Source: Heterorhizobium halophytocola
GTDB taxonomy: Bacteria > Pseudomonadota > Alphaproteobacteria > Rhizobiales > Rhizobiaceae
DNA length: 64,000 bases
Assembly: GCF_017873095.1 (NCBI RefSeq)
Contig: NZ_JAGGJU010000013.1
Coordinates: forward strand, 62,001-126,000
Reading direction: 5' to 3'
The notes beneath the pieces were generated by a model. That model worked only from the letters and a program-made list of their open reading frames with translations, had not been told where the DNA came from and did not search any database. The position numbers were made by a program, and so were the translations under genes. Positions 24,359 through 33,380 of this stretch are shown here, in pieces (position 1 is the first letter of the stretch; each line of letters starts with the position of its first letter).

Positions 24359-25579
24359 ATGTCGACAGTTCAACAGGCCAGCGTGGTCAACAAAACTCCG
24401 GAGGATGCGGGCAGCAAGATCATGCGCCACGCAAGCCTTCTATCTCGCCAACTCCAGCAGTTGCGATCGCTGATGTACCCGCCGCGGGCGGAAAAGACGC
24501 TGCGCCCGTTTTTGACCAATGAAGTGTCTAAGCTGACCACCATTCCCGATTCGACCCTGAAGCTGCTGTCGCGCGAGGGGCGCGGTCCGGTGCCGGGGCG
24601 ACTAGAAAACAATCACCGCGCCTATACCCTACCGCAGATCAACGAATTGCGGGAGCTGTTTGCACAGCAAAAGCCATCCGAGGCCCTGCGCTTTTTGCCG
24701 CGTCGGCGTGAAGGCGAAAAGCTTCAGATTCTGGCGGTTGCCAACTTCAAGGGCGGCAGCGCCAAGACAACGACGTCCGTCCATCTCGCACATTACCTGG
24801 CGCTTGAGGGCTACCGTGTGCTGACGCTCGATCTGGATCCGCAGGCCTCGCTGTCGGCCATGTTCGGTTTCCAGCCGGAAGTGGATGTCGGTGCAAACGA
24901 GACCATTTATGCGGCCCTTCGCTACGATAGCGAACGCCGCCCGATCCGGGACGTCATCCGGCGGACCTATTTTACCGGGATCGATCTGATTCCCGGTAAT
25001 CTCGAGGTGATGGAATATGAACACGATACGCCGCGGATGCTGGCGGGGCGTTCGGGCACCGGGGCGCTTTTCTTCGAGCGCCTGAAGCTGGCACTGGATG
25101 AAGTCGAGCAGGATTACGACGTCGTCATTCTCGACACGCCGCCATCGCTTGGCTTTTTGACGCTGGGGGCAATCTATGCCTCGACCAGCATGATCATCAC
25201 CGTGCATCCGGCGATGCTGGACGTCGCCTCGATGAGCCAGTTCCTCCTGATGATGGGGGACCTTATCAACGTGCTCAACGAGAACGGTGCAGATCTGAAG
25301 CAGGATTTCATCCGCTACCTTGTGACCCGCTACAATCCGAATGACGGTCCGCAATCGCAGGTCATTGCCATGCTGCGCCATCTCTTCAACGACGATGTGC
25401 TGGTGCCGACGCTCATCGAAAGCACCGCCATCGAAGCGGCAGGGCTTGCCAAGCGATCCCTCTATGAGCTTGAGGCCGGCCAGATCAGCCGGGACACCCA
25501 TAAGCGGGCGCGTGAAGCGGTCGATGCCGTCAATGCAGAGATTACACGGTTGCTCAACCAGGTCTGGGGACGCGAATGA
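24359..25579 (+). CDS. repA: Plasmid partitioning ATPase RepA (ParA family)
   Basis: 406 residues, normal for RepA of repABC replicons. It has an N-terminal HTH-containing region (STLKLLSREGRGPVPGRLEN) and a ParA-type deviant Walker A (NFKGGSAKTTTSVHLA), with LDLDPQASLS and VVILDTPPSLGF as Walker A' and B. With RepB it segregates the plasmid and represses the operon. The ATG at 24359 follows AGGAACGG. The stop overlaps repB (ATGA). Confidence 0.97.
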   Translation: MSTVQQASVVNKTPEDAGSKIMRHASLLSRQLQQLRSLMYPPRAEKTLRPFLTNEVSKLTTIPDSTLKLLSREGRGPVPGRLENNHRAYTLPQINELRELFAQQKPSEALRFLPRRREGEKLQILAVANFKGGSAKTTTSVHLAHYLALEGYRVLTLDLDPQASLSAMFGFQPEVDVGANETIYAALRYDSERRPIRDVIRRTYFTGIDLIPGNLEVMEYEHDTPRMLAGRSGTGALFFERLKLALDEVEQDYDVVILDTPPSLGFLTLGAIYASTSMIITVHPAMLDVASMSQFLLMMGDLINVLNENGADLKQDFIRYLVTRYNPNDGPQSQVIAMLRHLFNDDVLVPTLIESTAIEAAGLAKRSLYELEAGQISRDTHKRAREAVDAVNAEITRLLNQVWGRE

Positions 25580-26577
25580 CCAAGAGTCCGAAGAAATCCA
25601 TAGTCGCGCAATTTGGTCTGATTTCTGCTGAGGTCGAGGGGAGCCAACCTGTAGCCGCCCAACAGGCGCCAGGTCGGGTCAGTGCAGGGGTCATCGGCGC
25701 GACCCATAGGGCGATTGACGACATCAGGGCAGAGCGCGATCGGCTGCAGGCCATCGTCGACGCCGGGGGCGGACAGATACTGGAACTTGATCCAAAGATC
25801 ATCGATCCCTCCCCCTACCGCGACCGTTTGCCGGATGAAGATCCGGGCGCTTTTGAGATGTTCAAGACCTCCTTTGACCAAGAGGGACAGAAGGTGCCGA
25901 TACAGGTACGCCGGCATCCCAAGCAGGCTGGTCGCTATCAGGTGATCTACGGTCATCGACGCAGTCGGGCAGCACGCGAACTCGGAAAGATGGTGCGCGC
26001 TCTCGAAGTCGAGATGACCGACGAAGAGCTCGTCGTTGCCCAGGGGATCGAGAACGCAGCACGCCAGGATCTTAGCTGGATCGAACGGGCTCTGTTTGCT
26101 GCCGAGATGGATGCCGCAGGCATCAAGACACGGGACATCTATGCAGCCCTCAACATCAAGGATGAAGAACTGGCGCGCATGCGTGCCGTCACCCGCGCCG
26201 TGCCGATTGCCGTGATCGAAAAAATCGGGCGGGCGCCGAAGATTGGCCGGCCCCGGTGGCTCAATCTCGCCCGGGCGCTTCAGGAGCGCGAAGACGGCGC
26301 GGCCTTTGTAGAAGCGCTGTTGTCGAAGGCGAGTTCTGCCGGTTCGTCCTCGGACGAACGGTTTCAGCGCGTGCTCAGCGCTTTGCAACCTGGCGAGAAA
26401 GCGGCCGCTGGCGTTGACGTCAAGAGCCGCGACGGAAACAGACTTGGCGTGGTGTCGAACTCCGGAAAGGAAATGCGGATTACCGCCAAAGGCCCGCAGG
26501 GCCCTGATTTTCTGCGCTTTCTGGAAGAGCGCCTGCCCGCTTTGGCCGAGAGTTTTCTCGTCCGCGACCAAGATTGA
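25576..26577 (+). CDS. repB: Plasmid partitioning protein RepB (ParB family)
   Basis: 333 residues of the RepB/ParB family: a ParB N-terminal motif (KVPIQVRRHPKQ, YQVIYGHRRSRAARELG), an HTH-containing middle domain (LSWIERALFAAEMDAAGIKT) and a C-terminal dimerisation region. It binds parS centromere sites, the best candidate being the palindrome just after its stop. It overlaps repA by four bases. Confidence 0.97.
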   Translation: MTKSPKKSIVAQFGLISAEVEGSQPVAAQQAPGRVSAGVIGATHRAIDDIRAERDRLQAIVDAGGGQILELDPKIIDPSPYRDRLPDEDPGAFEMFKTSFDQEGQKVPIQVRRHPKQAGRYQVIYGHRRSRAARELGKMVRALEVEMTDEELVVAQGIENAARQDLSWIERALFAAEMDAAGIKTRDIYAALNIKDEELARMRAVTRAVPIAVIEKIGRAPKIGRPRWLNLARALQEREDGAAFVEALLSKASSAGSSSDERFQRVLSALQPGEKAAAGVDVKSRDGNRLGVVSNSGKEMRITAKGPQGPDFLRFLEERLPALAESFLVRDQD

Positions 26578-26580
26578 GGG

Positions 26581-26598
26581 GCCTGACAGCTGTCAGGC
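26581..26598. repeat. parS-like 18-bp perfect palindrome
   Basis: GCCTGACAGCTGTCAGGC, a perfect palindrome centred on CAGCTG, begins three bases after the repB stop. RepABC parS sites are 14-16-bp palindromes with a CAGCTG-like centre, found inside or beside the operon. A formation of this symmetry at this place is a strong centromere candidate, though the outer bases differ from the common GTT...AAC arms. Confidence 0.6.
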
Positions 26599-26634
26599 TC
26601 TGCAAGAGAAACGACTTGAAAGGATAACCCGCAA

Positions 26635-26688
26635 AAGAAAAAGACCTCCGCAACGTCACCGCCGTGGAAGCCTTCCTCTGAACTAAGC
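26635..26688 (-). ncRNA. Antisense ctRNA (incompatibility RNA) of repABC
   Basis: In the repB-repC gap, on the strand opposite repC, there is a promoter with -35 TTGACG (26718-26723) and -10 GATTCT (26695-26700) at 17-base spacing. It is followed about 20-45 bases later by an intrinsic terminator: an 11-pair stem at 26645-26670 with one A-C mismatch and a GTGA (GNRA) loop, then a T-rich tail. The predicted RNA of about 54 nt matches the size of known repABC counter-transcribed RNAs, which block repC expression and determine incompatibility. Confidence 0.75.
26645..26670 (-). terminator. Intrinsic terminator of the ctRNA
   Basis: Read leftward: CTTCCACGGCG, loop GTGA, then CGTTGCGGAGG and TCTTTTTC. 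All pairs form apart from one A-C mismatch, with G-U pairs in the middle. Confidence 0.7.
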
Positions 26689-26786
26689 ACCCAGAGAATC
26701 GCATTTCCATGAGACATCGTCAAGAGTCTTTAGCGCCGTTTTGGTGAGTGGATTTCTTTTGCCTGATCGAAAGGTGGAAGACACTG

Positions 26787-27995
26787 ATGAGACAGGTAAC
26801 GACGCCCTTTGGGCGGCGGCCGATGACGCTTGCCCTGGTGCAACGTCAATTGGCCGCCGATAACATCAAGGCTGACAAATTCGTCGATAAATGGGCGGTA
26901 TTTCGCGATGCCGCCGAGGCGCGCCAGGTTCTCGGTCTGCAGGACCGAAGCCTCGCCATTCTCGATGCCCTGCTGTCCTTTTACCCTGACAGGGAACTTC
27001 GAGAGGGAAGCCAGTTGGTTGTCTTTCCCTCCAATGCGCAATTGGCACTTCGCGCCCATGGCATCGCGGAGGCTACCCTTCGCCGCCATCTCGCTTTGCT
27101 GGTCGATGCAGGACTGATCGTGCGCCGGGACAGCGCAAACGGCAAACGGTACGCGCGGAAAGACGAGGGTGGCGTGATTGAAAGCGCGTTTGGCTTCGAT
27201 CTCTCTCCGCTTCTGGCACGCTCGGAAGAACTCGCGCTGCTGGCCCAGCAAGTGGTCAGCGACCGCAATCGCTATCGCAGGATGAAGGAAGACCTGACGA
27301 TATGCCGACGAGACGCCCGCAAATTGATTAGCGCTGCCCTGGAAGACGACACCGAAGGCAAGTGGCTCGCTGTCGAAGACATGTATCTGGCAATTGTTGC
27401 GCGAATTCCTCGGGCACCATCGCTCGAGCAGCTTGCAGCGCTCGTCGAGGAGATGGAGATGCTCCTGGAAGAGGTGGTCAACATGATGGAAAATCGGCAG
27501 AAATCTTCAAAATCCAGCGGCAACGCCGATCAAAATGAGCGGCACATACAGAATTCAAATACCAACACCTTACATGAATCTGAACTTTGCTCTGGAAAAG
27601 AGCAAAAGGCCGAACCTGTGAAAATCAGAAGCGTTGAGGCCGGCACAACAAAGGCGTTTCCGCTGGCTGTGGTTTTACAAGCCTGCCCCACGATACATGA
27701 TTATGGACCGGGCGGCGGTGTTGGCAGTTGGCGTGACCTGATGAGCGCCGCGGTGGTCATCAGGTCCATGCTGGGTGTCAGCCCGTCGGCTTACGAGGAG
27801 GCCTGTGCGATCCTCGGGCCGGAGAATGCGGCCATCGCGGTGGCTTGCATGCTGGAGCGAACGCACCTGATCAATTCACCGGGCGGATATTTGCGCGATC
27901 TAACCCGGCGGGCAAGCCGCGGCGAGTTTTCGCTCGGGCCGATGGTGATGGCACTGCTGAATGCAAGAGCAACAACAAGACGGTCGGCGGGATGA
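26787..27995 (+). CDS. repC: Plasmid replication initiator RepC
   Basis: 402 residues from the ATG at 26787 (MRQVTTPFGRRPMTLALVQR), the conserved N-terminus of rhizobial RepC; an in-frame GTG at 26748 is less likely because family homology begins at the ATG and AAGGTGG precedes it. The N-terminal two-thirds form a winged-helix DNA-binding domain (ATLRRHLALLVDAGLIVRRD) and the C-terminal domain carries the YGPGGGVGSWRDLM region. RepC binds the origin within its own gene and is essential for replication. Expression should be limited by the upstream ctRNA. Confidence 0.96.
   Translation: MRQVTTPFGRRPMTLALVQRQLAADNIKADKFVDKWAVFRDAAEARQVLGLQDRSLAILDALLSFYPDRELREGSQLVVFPSNAQLALRAHGIAEATLRRHLALLVDAGLIVRRDSANGKRYARKDEGGVIESAFGFDLSPLLARSEELALLAQQVVSDRNRYRRMKEDLTICRRDARKLISAALEDDTEGKWLAVEDMYLAIVARIPRAPSLEQLAALVEEMEMLLEEVVNMMENRQKSSKSSGNADQNERHIQNSNTNTLHESELCSGKEQKAEPVKIRSVEAGTTKAFPLAVVLQACPTIHDYGPGGGVGSWRDLMSAAVVIRSMLGVSPSAYEEACAILGPENAAIAVACMLERTHLINSPGGYLRDLTRRASRGEFSLGPMVMALLNARATTRRSAG
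27484..27640. other. AT-rich stretch inside repC, probable oriV
   Basis: This part of repC is clearly more A/T-rich than its surroundings (runs such as ATGGAAAATCGG, AATTCAAATACC) and encodes a polar linker (SKSSGNADQNERHIQNSNTN). In studied repABC plasmids the origin lies in an AT-rich region at this position in repC. No iterons are seen. Confidence 0.6.
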
Positions 27996-28640
27996 ACTTG
28001 GGATGGGGAAAAGCCATGGCCGGCCTCTCCCACGCTTGGCTTGGCGCAATCCACGGGATCGATGGAGAAGAGGCCGAGGGGGAGGGACGGCCAATGCGGC
28101 CAGCCAGGTCTCACGTCTGGCAATTATCGGACGGGGAAATGCATGTCACTCTGTGTGCATCATCCATGCCGACGTCTTCGGTAATTTCTGTCTGTGAACC
28201 CGGATGTCTGGCAGGTTAACCCCGAATTGCCGCCCGGCAAGGTGCGATCTGAAACACTCGGCGGTGGCGAGGATTGGAGGATGGTGATAACATACCGGGA
28301 CGGCCGATCTGTTGCAGCATGTGTGTTGCGCGGAGCATTCAAGCCCTTGTTGATTGACGGTTGAGCAAGCGCGGCAGGCCATTTCCCCCGTTGGTCAGGC
28401 CAACTGCCCGACAGGGCCTCTTTGCAGGCTGGTCTGACACCGAACAAGCCTTTACCTGCAACAGCTTTACCAGTCTTCTTCCCCTGCCGCTTCGCAGCAT
28501 TCCTCGCGAACCAACAAGACTGGCTGCGCTGTCCTTCGCATTTGCTTCGGTCCAGGGGATGCAAGCCGGCTCATTCGGCATCGTTCGACCGCCATCGAGG
28601 CCGCATAGGGCAGCTTCGAAACCCAATCAGGAGAACGACA
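27996..28640. other. Region between repC and the DUF736 gene
   Basis: About 645 bases with only shadow-like frames. No parS-like palindrome with a CAGCTG centre, no tRNA and no terminator with a T-run was found. It marks the boundary between the replication and transfer modules. Confidence 0.45.
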
Positions 28641-28964
28641 ATGGCTACCATCGGCACTTTCCAGCAATCCGGCGGCGAATTCACCGGCGAAATCGTCACC
28701 CTATCGCTCCAGGCCAGAAAGGTTCGCATCGTCGCGGACTTGCGCCCCAACAGGGAAAACGCCCCCAGCCACCGCGTGCTCGTCGGCCGGGTCGAGATCG
28801 GGGCAGCCTGGACCAAGACATCTGCGGAAGGACGAAACTATCTCGCGGTCAAGCTCGATGATCCAAGCTTCATGGCGCCGATTTACGCCAATCTGGTCGA
28901 GGACGACCAGACCCGCAGCTTCAGCCTCATCTGGTCCCGGCCGAGCCATCGCGCCAGCGATTGA
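28641..28964 (+). CDS. DUF736-family protein
   Basis: A 107-residue protein starting MATIGTFQQSGGEFTGEIVT, with RKVRIVADLRPNRENAPSHR, GRVEIGAAWTKTSAEGRNYL and VKLDDPSFMAPIYANLVEDD. This is the DUF736 pattern, very common beside conjugation genes on rhizobial and sphingomonad plasmids. Its function is unknown. The ATG at 28641 follows AGGAGAACGACA; upstream in-frame codons lack this. Confidence 0.92.
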   Translation: MATIGTFQQSGGEFTGEIVTLSLQARKVRIVADLRPNRENAPSHRVLVGRVEIGAAWTKTSAEGRNYLAVKLDDPSFMAPIYANLVEDDQTRSFSLIWSRPSHRASD

Positions 28965-28999
28965 CAGATTGCAGCGTGACGCCCTCGACCCCGGGGGCG

Positions 29000-29275
29000 T
29001 TACCGCGAAGTCCGTTCTTCGGTCGCCGATGGCGACAACGGTCTGTAACCGCGGCTTCGCTTTTGGCGCAGCAGATCCAGAAACAAAGCCACCGCCTCTT
29101 GTTCCTGCGAGAAGTGATGGACCATCGTCTGCCCGCGGGTGCCAATCCGGCCCCATCGCCTTGTAAGACAAGGCTCGCCAAACAGATTGCAATCGATCGC
29201 CAGGGCGTAAAAGCGCGCCATGTTGCGACCCGTTTCAGTGCGCTCGACATAGAGATGATAGGGTTGGGTGATCAT
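29000..29275 (-). CDS. WGR-domain protein
   Basis: 91 residues made up of one WGR domain: YHLYVERTETGRNMARFYAL, TRRWGRIGTRGQ with the signature W-G-R, and a helical end. WGR domains bind nucleic acids in PARP-type and MolR-type proteins; stand-alone versions are frequent on rhizobial plasmids. I chose the ATG at 29275 (MITQPYHLYVER), which starts at the domain. It lies between DUF736 and traG and shares direction with the tra genes. Confidence 0.88.
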   Translation of the reverse strand: MITQPYHLYVERTETGRNMARFYALAIDCNLFGEPCLTRRWGRIGTRGQTMVHHFSQEQEAVALFLDLLRQKRSRGYRPLSPSATEERTSR

Positions 29276-29411
29276 GAGCGCAGAATCGTGATTTTGCGCG
29301 ACCGCGTCCAACGCGAGTTTTGAATCGCTGGCGTGTCATCGATTCACGAAAATGATGGAAGGGCCTGCTCGAAACGCGGCCAGTCGTATTGAACTCTCTA
29401 TTTATCCCCGT

Positions 29412-31334
29412 TCACCGCCTCGTTTGAAAACGGCTTTTCCCGACAAGCGGAATCATGTCGGCCCTGCGGAACCAGATGGCACGACCGCATCTCAGCGGCG
29501 GGTTGCCGGATGTGAAGACGATCTGCTCATCAGCGCGCATGCGCAGCACTTCATGGGGTTGGATCAACGGTCTTGCCGAAAGTTGCCGCGAGCGTGTGCG
29601 CGACGACCCGCGCGACTGGATGGCATGGCTCACCTGTTCGACCTCGACGGTTGTCATGCCACATCGCCTGGAAATGTAGTGGGCCGTTTCCGGGTCGTTG
29701 ATAGCGGAAAATGACGCCCAGCTCGCGCTTTCGAACCACGTGCTCATTGCATCCTGGCTGCCATAGGCTTCGCGCAACTGGCCGATCGACTGGTAAAGCA
29801 TCAACAGGGTGATGCCATATTTGCGGCCTGCATCCCGCGCGGTTTCCAGGATCGGCATATATCCAAGCCGGGCGGCTTCATCGAGCAGGAAGAGCGCCCT
29901 GCCCTCCTGCCTGCCATTGCGATTGTAGATTGCGGTCAGCAGTCCGCCGATGATCACGCGCGCCAACCCCGCATGGGTTTCCAGGGTTTTCAGATCGATG
30001 GTGATGAAGATGTCGGTCTTGCCGCGCGCAATCGCCTCGGTCGAAAAGGTCGAGCCCGACACCAGGGCCGCGTAGTTCGGATAAGACAGCCAATGCGTTG
30101 CCCTGGTCATATTGGCATAGACACCGGAAAACGTCTCCGGCGTCATGTTGACGAAGGTCGCGACGTTTTCCTTGACGAAATCCGACGCCGAGGATTCCAA
30201 TATCCGCGAGAGACGTTGCTGCAGCTTCTGTTCGGGCTCAGCGAGATGCGTTCGGACCTGTCTGAGCGTTCTATCACCCTCGGGTACCTCACCCGACAGG
30301 CAGACATCGGCAATCATCGCGGTCAGCAACTGCTGAGCGGAGGTTCGGAAGAAGTCGTCTCGACCACCGCCTGATCGCTGCTCCCCGCTCATGATCCAGG
30401 ATGCCACGGCGGCGATATCTTGTTCTCTTGTGCTGCCGTGGCGCCCGATCCAATCGAGCACATTGAGGCCCGTCGCCGGCTGCTGCGGGTCTAGAACGTA
30501 GACGTCTCGCCCACACTTGCGACGATGGTCTATTGTCATCGGCGCCACTTCGCTGGACGGATCCAGCACGATCAGCGCCCCACCCCAGCGAAGCGCTGTC
30601 GGGATCGTCACCGAACTCGTCTTGAAGCCGCCCGAACCGGCAAAGACCAGCCCGTGGGAGGAACCGAAGGAACCGTCGAAACATAAAAGTGGGGCGCGGC
30701 CCCCCTGGCCCCAGGTCATGGACCGCTCCGGTCTAAAGGCGCTCTGCGCCAATGCGTCTTGATCCACCCGGTAATTTTCGCCGATGATGATCCCGCCGGC
30801 TCGACCAAACAAGGTGCGGGCCTCTTGCGATCGCATCCAGCAAGCCTCTCCATGGATGGCGCGCTTGCCGCGCATGCGCCTTGGCTCCCGGCGTGGAAAG
30901 GCCGCCTTGCCAAGATGCAGGACCCGACCGGCAAACGCCATTGCCATCAGGTTCATCGTCATGCCGAACACAGTCGCAACATCGATAAAATCGTGGGGGG
31001 GCCTGTGGGAGGTGACGTCCGGCACAAGATCGAAACCATGCAGGCCGTTGCCAAATGCGGCGATCAGGCAGATGACCAGTCCACCCATCAGCACGCCAGC
31101 GCTTGCCCTTTTGGAATGGTGCGACGTCGCCGTGGCAAACAGGCAACCGACACCCGCTCCCGCGGCCAGGGCATAGGGCGCGGCGGTGTCTATCTGAGCA
31201 AACAACGTGCGAACGGCATCCGTATGTCCCCAGCCTGCAATGCCGGGTTCAAACCTGGTAGCTGCGCAGAGCGTACCCAGCATAACGGCCATGGGTAAGA
31301 TGACGGGCAGGATCCTAGTCACGATCTTTGTCAA
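29412..31334 (-). CDS. traG: Type IV coupling protein TraG
   Basis: 640 residues. Two or three N-terminal membrane segments (about 8-25, 53-70, 80-98) precede a VirD4/TraG ATPase domain with Walker A FAGSGGFKTS (residues 231-240) and Walker B ALFLLDEAARLG. It would couple the TraA relaxosome to the mating-pair channel at the inner membrane. The start is a TTG at 31334, overlapping the traD end by 20 bases, as usual in traC-D-G operons. The C-terminus is normal, and no frameshift is seen. Confidence 0.95.
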   Translation of the reverse strand: MTKIVTRILPVILPMAVMLGTLCAATRFEPGIAGWGHTDAVRTLFAQIDTAAPYALAAGAGVGCLFATATSHHSKRASAGVLMGGLVICLIAAFGNGLHGFDLVPDVTSHRPPHDFIDVATVFGMTMNLMAMAFAGRVLHLGKAAFPRREPRRMRGKRAIHGEACWMRSQEARTLFGRAGGIIIGENYRVDQDALAQSAFRPERSMTWGQGGRAPLLCFDGSFGSSHGLVFAGSGGFKTSSVTIPTALRWGGALIVLDPSSEVAPMTIDHRRKCGRDVYVLDPQQPATGLNVLDWIGRHGSTREQDIAAVASWIMSGEQRSGGGRDDFFRTSAQQLLTAMIADVCLSGEVPEGDRTLRQVRTHLAEPEQKLQQRLSRILESSASDFVKENVATFVNMTPETFSGVYANMTRATHWLSYPNYAALVSGSTFSTEAIARGKTDIFITIDLKTLETHAGLARVIIGGLLTAIYNRNGRQEGRALFLLDEAARLGYMPILETARDAGRKYGITLLMLYQSIGQLREAYGSQDAMSTWFESASWASFSAINDPETAHYISRRCGMTTVEVEQVSHAIQSRGSSRTRSRQLSARPLIQPHEVLRMRADEQIVFTSGNPPLRCGRAIWFRRADMIPLVGKSRFQTRR

Positions 31335-31530
31335 ACGCCCGCGCCCCGATCGCCATCAGGCGCTGACGCTCCGACTGCTTGGCCTCCAGCTGTTGCTTCA
31401 GCTCGAGCAAGGCCCCAAGCAGGAGCGCGGGCTTCTCGTCGCGCAATCCTGCTTTGACGACCAGGCCGCCAAGGGCGATCTTTTCCCGCGTATCCTTTTT
31501 GCGCGCGTTTGCACTCTGTATTCTTGCCAT
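31315..31530 (-). CDS. traD: Conjugal transfer protein TraD
   Basis: 71 residues, the classical length for rhizobial TraD. The core REKIALGGLVVKAGLRDEKP then ALLLGALLEL is diagnostic. I chose the ATG at 31530 (MARIQSANARKKDTREK) rather than the longer upstream extension because it matches the family N-terminus. It lies between traC (gap of 4 bases) and traG (overlap of 20 bases). It is probably an accessory relaxosome protein. Confidence 0.92.
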   Translation of the reverse strand: MARIQSANARKKDTREKIALGGLVVKAGLRDEKPALLLGALLELKQQLEAKQSERQRLMAIGARAFDKDRD

Positions 31531-31534
31531 CCGT

Positions 31535-31798
31535 TCAAGCCTCCACCGTGCCGATCGGAGACGCGAGAGCTGGGTTTTCCGGATCGGAACCTGGCTTCCG
31601 GCTTCTGTCCTTGGTGCGAAAGCGTATGGCAACCTGTTCCAGGGCGCCTTGAAGGGCAATCTCATCGATTTCGATCTCTCCCAGTCCGGCCTTGAGCGCG
31701 ATCCGCCCGATCCGCTCGGCCTCGCGCAATTCCGCTTGTCGCAATTGTTCTCTCAGCCTGCCGATATCCTCTCGCAATTGGTGGGGCGACTTCCTCAT
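31535..31798 (-). CDS. traC: Conjugal transfer protein TraC
   Basis: 87 residues starting MRKSPHQLREDIGRLREQLR, with the conserved AERIGRIALKAGLGEIEIDE block. It is a small, charged, coiled-coil-like accessory protein of Ti/Sym-type DNA processing. The ATG at 31798 begins at the family start; a longer in-frame start adds only basic residues. First gene of traCDG. Confidence 0.92.
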   Translation of the reverse strand: MRKSPHQLREDIGRLREQLRQAELREAERIGRIALKAGLGEIEIDEIALQGALEQVAIRFRTKDRSRKPGSDPENPALASPIGTVEA

Positions 31799-32370
31799 GG
31801 TCCTGCTCTTTCTCCTGCGCCATCTCAATGTCTTCGCCGTGAGCTTGTACGCGGTCGGCCAGCCGGTCTACTGACACAAGTGAGAGGTCATGAATCTGGC
31901 TGTCTCTGTCCGGCGTGGCCAAAGGCACCGCTGACCTCAGGCTTGCCAAGCGGTCCCGCGCGCCGGGGGCAGTCGATCCCGGATTCCGGCCTGCGGCCGT
32001 CGCTATGCTAATCCTCCTGCGGCTACCCGTTTAACCGGTCTTGCGGGTGGCGAACGGCTTGCGCGCCTTGCAGCCGCTCCAGCTGGTATGCCCATTCCTG
32101 TTTTAGGAAATTCTGTTCACTGCGCGTCAAAGCCGCCTGTTTGCCCAGGCGGCCGGCAGCTTGGGGGTCTCCCCCTGGCGCGGATGCAAGGGGCGCTATC
32201 GCTCACGCAGGCCGGCTTCCCCAACCTTCCTCTCCATGCGGCTCGTGCAGGATGGGTGATCCCCCTCCGACCTGCTTTGCCCTTGCACCTTGCACCCCCC
32301 GGTCTCGGCGACGGCCAGGGTTGCAGCGCAGCGATAGCGCTCCAACCCAGACCAACAAAGGATCACGGAC
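31799..32370. other. Intergenic region between traC and the DUF932 gene
   Basis: 572 bases between divergent genes. It should contain the traCDG promoter, but I see no clear 18-bp tra box or oriT-like sequence here; the oriT-like site lies near traA instead. No convincing gene or RNA was found. Confidence 0.45.
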
Positions 32371-33213
32371 ATGACCTATACTCTTGCAACCCGCTTCTCG
32401 CGCAACGCTCACCAGATCAGCGGCCGGGACGCGCTCGACAACGAAACGCTCTACAGGCACGTGCCATCGATCTTCGCCGCGGAGCGGCATGACAGCCGAT
32501 CACAACGCTATGTCTATGTCCCAACGATCGAGATCGTCGAGCAGCTGCGGCGCGAGGGCTGGTTTCCGTTCTTTGCGGTGCAGGCGGTGCCGCGCGACGG
32601 CAATCGTCATGGGCATGCGAAACATATGCTCAGGCTCCGCCGCGAGGACGGTATCGGCAAGGCAGAAGCGGCCGAGGTCATCCTGGTCAACAGTCATGAT
32701 GGCACCAGCGCCTACCAGATGTTTGCTGGCATGCTGCGCTTCGTGTGCACCAACAGCATGATCGCGGGCGAGCGGTTCGAGGAAGTGCGGGTGCCCCACA
32801 AGGGCGATATTCAGGATCTGATCGTCGAAGGGGTCGACACGGTTGCCCGCGATTTCCCGCGGCTGATGGAGACGGCCGAGACAATGAAGGAAACGGTCCT
32901 GTCGAGAGACGAGCAAATTGCCTTTGCCGAGGCGAGCCTCCTTGTACGCTATGGCGAGGCGGACGCGCCGCTTGGAGCAGACCAGATCATCACGCCAAGA
33001 CGCTGCGAAGATAAAGATCGGACGCTTTGGACGTCCTTCAACGTCATCCAGGAGAACCTGGTCCGCGGCGGACTACCGGGACGGCGTACGACGCCGGATG
33101 GTCGTGTCAGGCGTAGCCGTTCCCGTCCCATCAATGGCATCGATCAGAATATCGGGCTGAACCGGGCGCTCTGGACCTTGGCCGAGGCCATGCAGAGATT
33201 GAAATCTGTCTGA
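32371..33213 (+). CDS. DUF932-family plasmid protein
   Basis: 280 residues with the DUF932 pattern (YVYVPTIEIVEQLRREGWFP; HMLRLRRED; VILVNSHDGTSAYQMFAGML; RFVCTNSMIAGERFEEVRVP). Members are widespread on plasmids and phages, often with ParB-like and ArdC-like genes next to transfer regions; their function is unknown. The ATG at 32371 follows AAAGGATC. No membrane segment is seen. Confidence 0.9.
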   Translation: MTYTLATRFSRNAHQISGRDALDNETLYRHVPSIFAAERHDSRSQRYVYVPTIEIVEQLRREGWFPFFAVQAVPRDGNRHGHAKHMLRLRREDGIGKAEAAEVILVNSHDGTSAYQMFAGMLRFVCTNSMIAGERFEEVRVPHKGDIQDLIVEGVDTVARDFPRLMETAETMKETVLSRDEQIAFAEASLLVRYGEADAPLGADQIITPRRCEDKDRTLWTSFNVIQENLVRGGLPGRRTTPDGRVRRSRSRPINGIDQNIGLNRALWTLAEAMQRLKSV

Positions 33214-33272
33214 GCGCGGATGCCCTACCGTCGACAATGCCATTGCGAATGACGGTCAGTTCCCCGCCTACC

Positions 33273-33309
33273 GAAGCTCAAGCGCCGGCAGCGCCGGCGC
33301 TTGAGCTTC
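33273..33309. terminator. 17-bp perfect hairpin between DUF932 and the convergent oxidase gene
   Basis: GAAGCTCAAGCGCCGGC and GCCGGCGCTTGAGCTTC are separated by only AGC. It lies in the gap between two convergent genes, where a bidirectional terminator is expected. There is no T-run, so termination is inferred from the stem strength and position only. Confidence 0.5.
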
Positions 33310-33380
33310 TGAGCATTCGAGCCTGTCGCTCCAGGTCGTGGAGGTGCGAAACGAGGCGCAGAGGGCCCCGGTCTAGCCGG

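Noticed and set aside
27845..28219. Frames downstream of repC that could be a small gene
   Set aside because: They overlap the repC end or lack a ribosome-binding site and protein-like composition.
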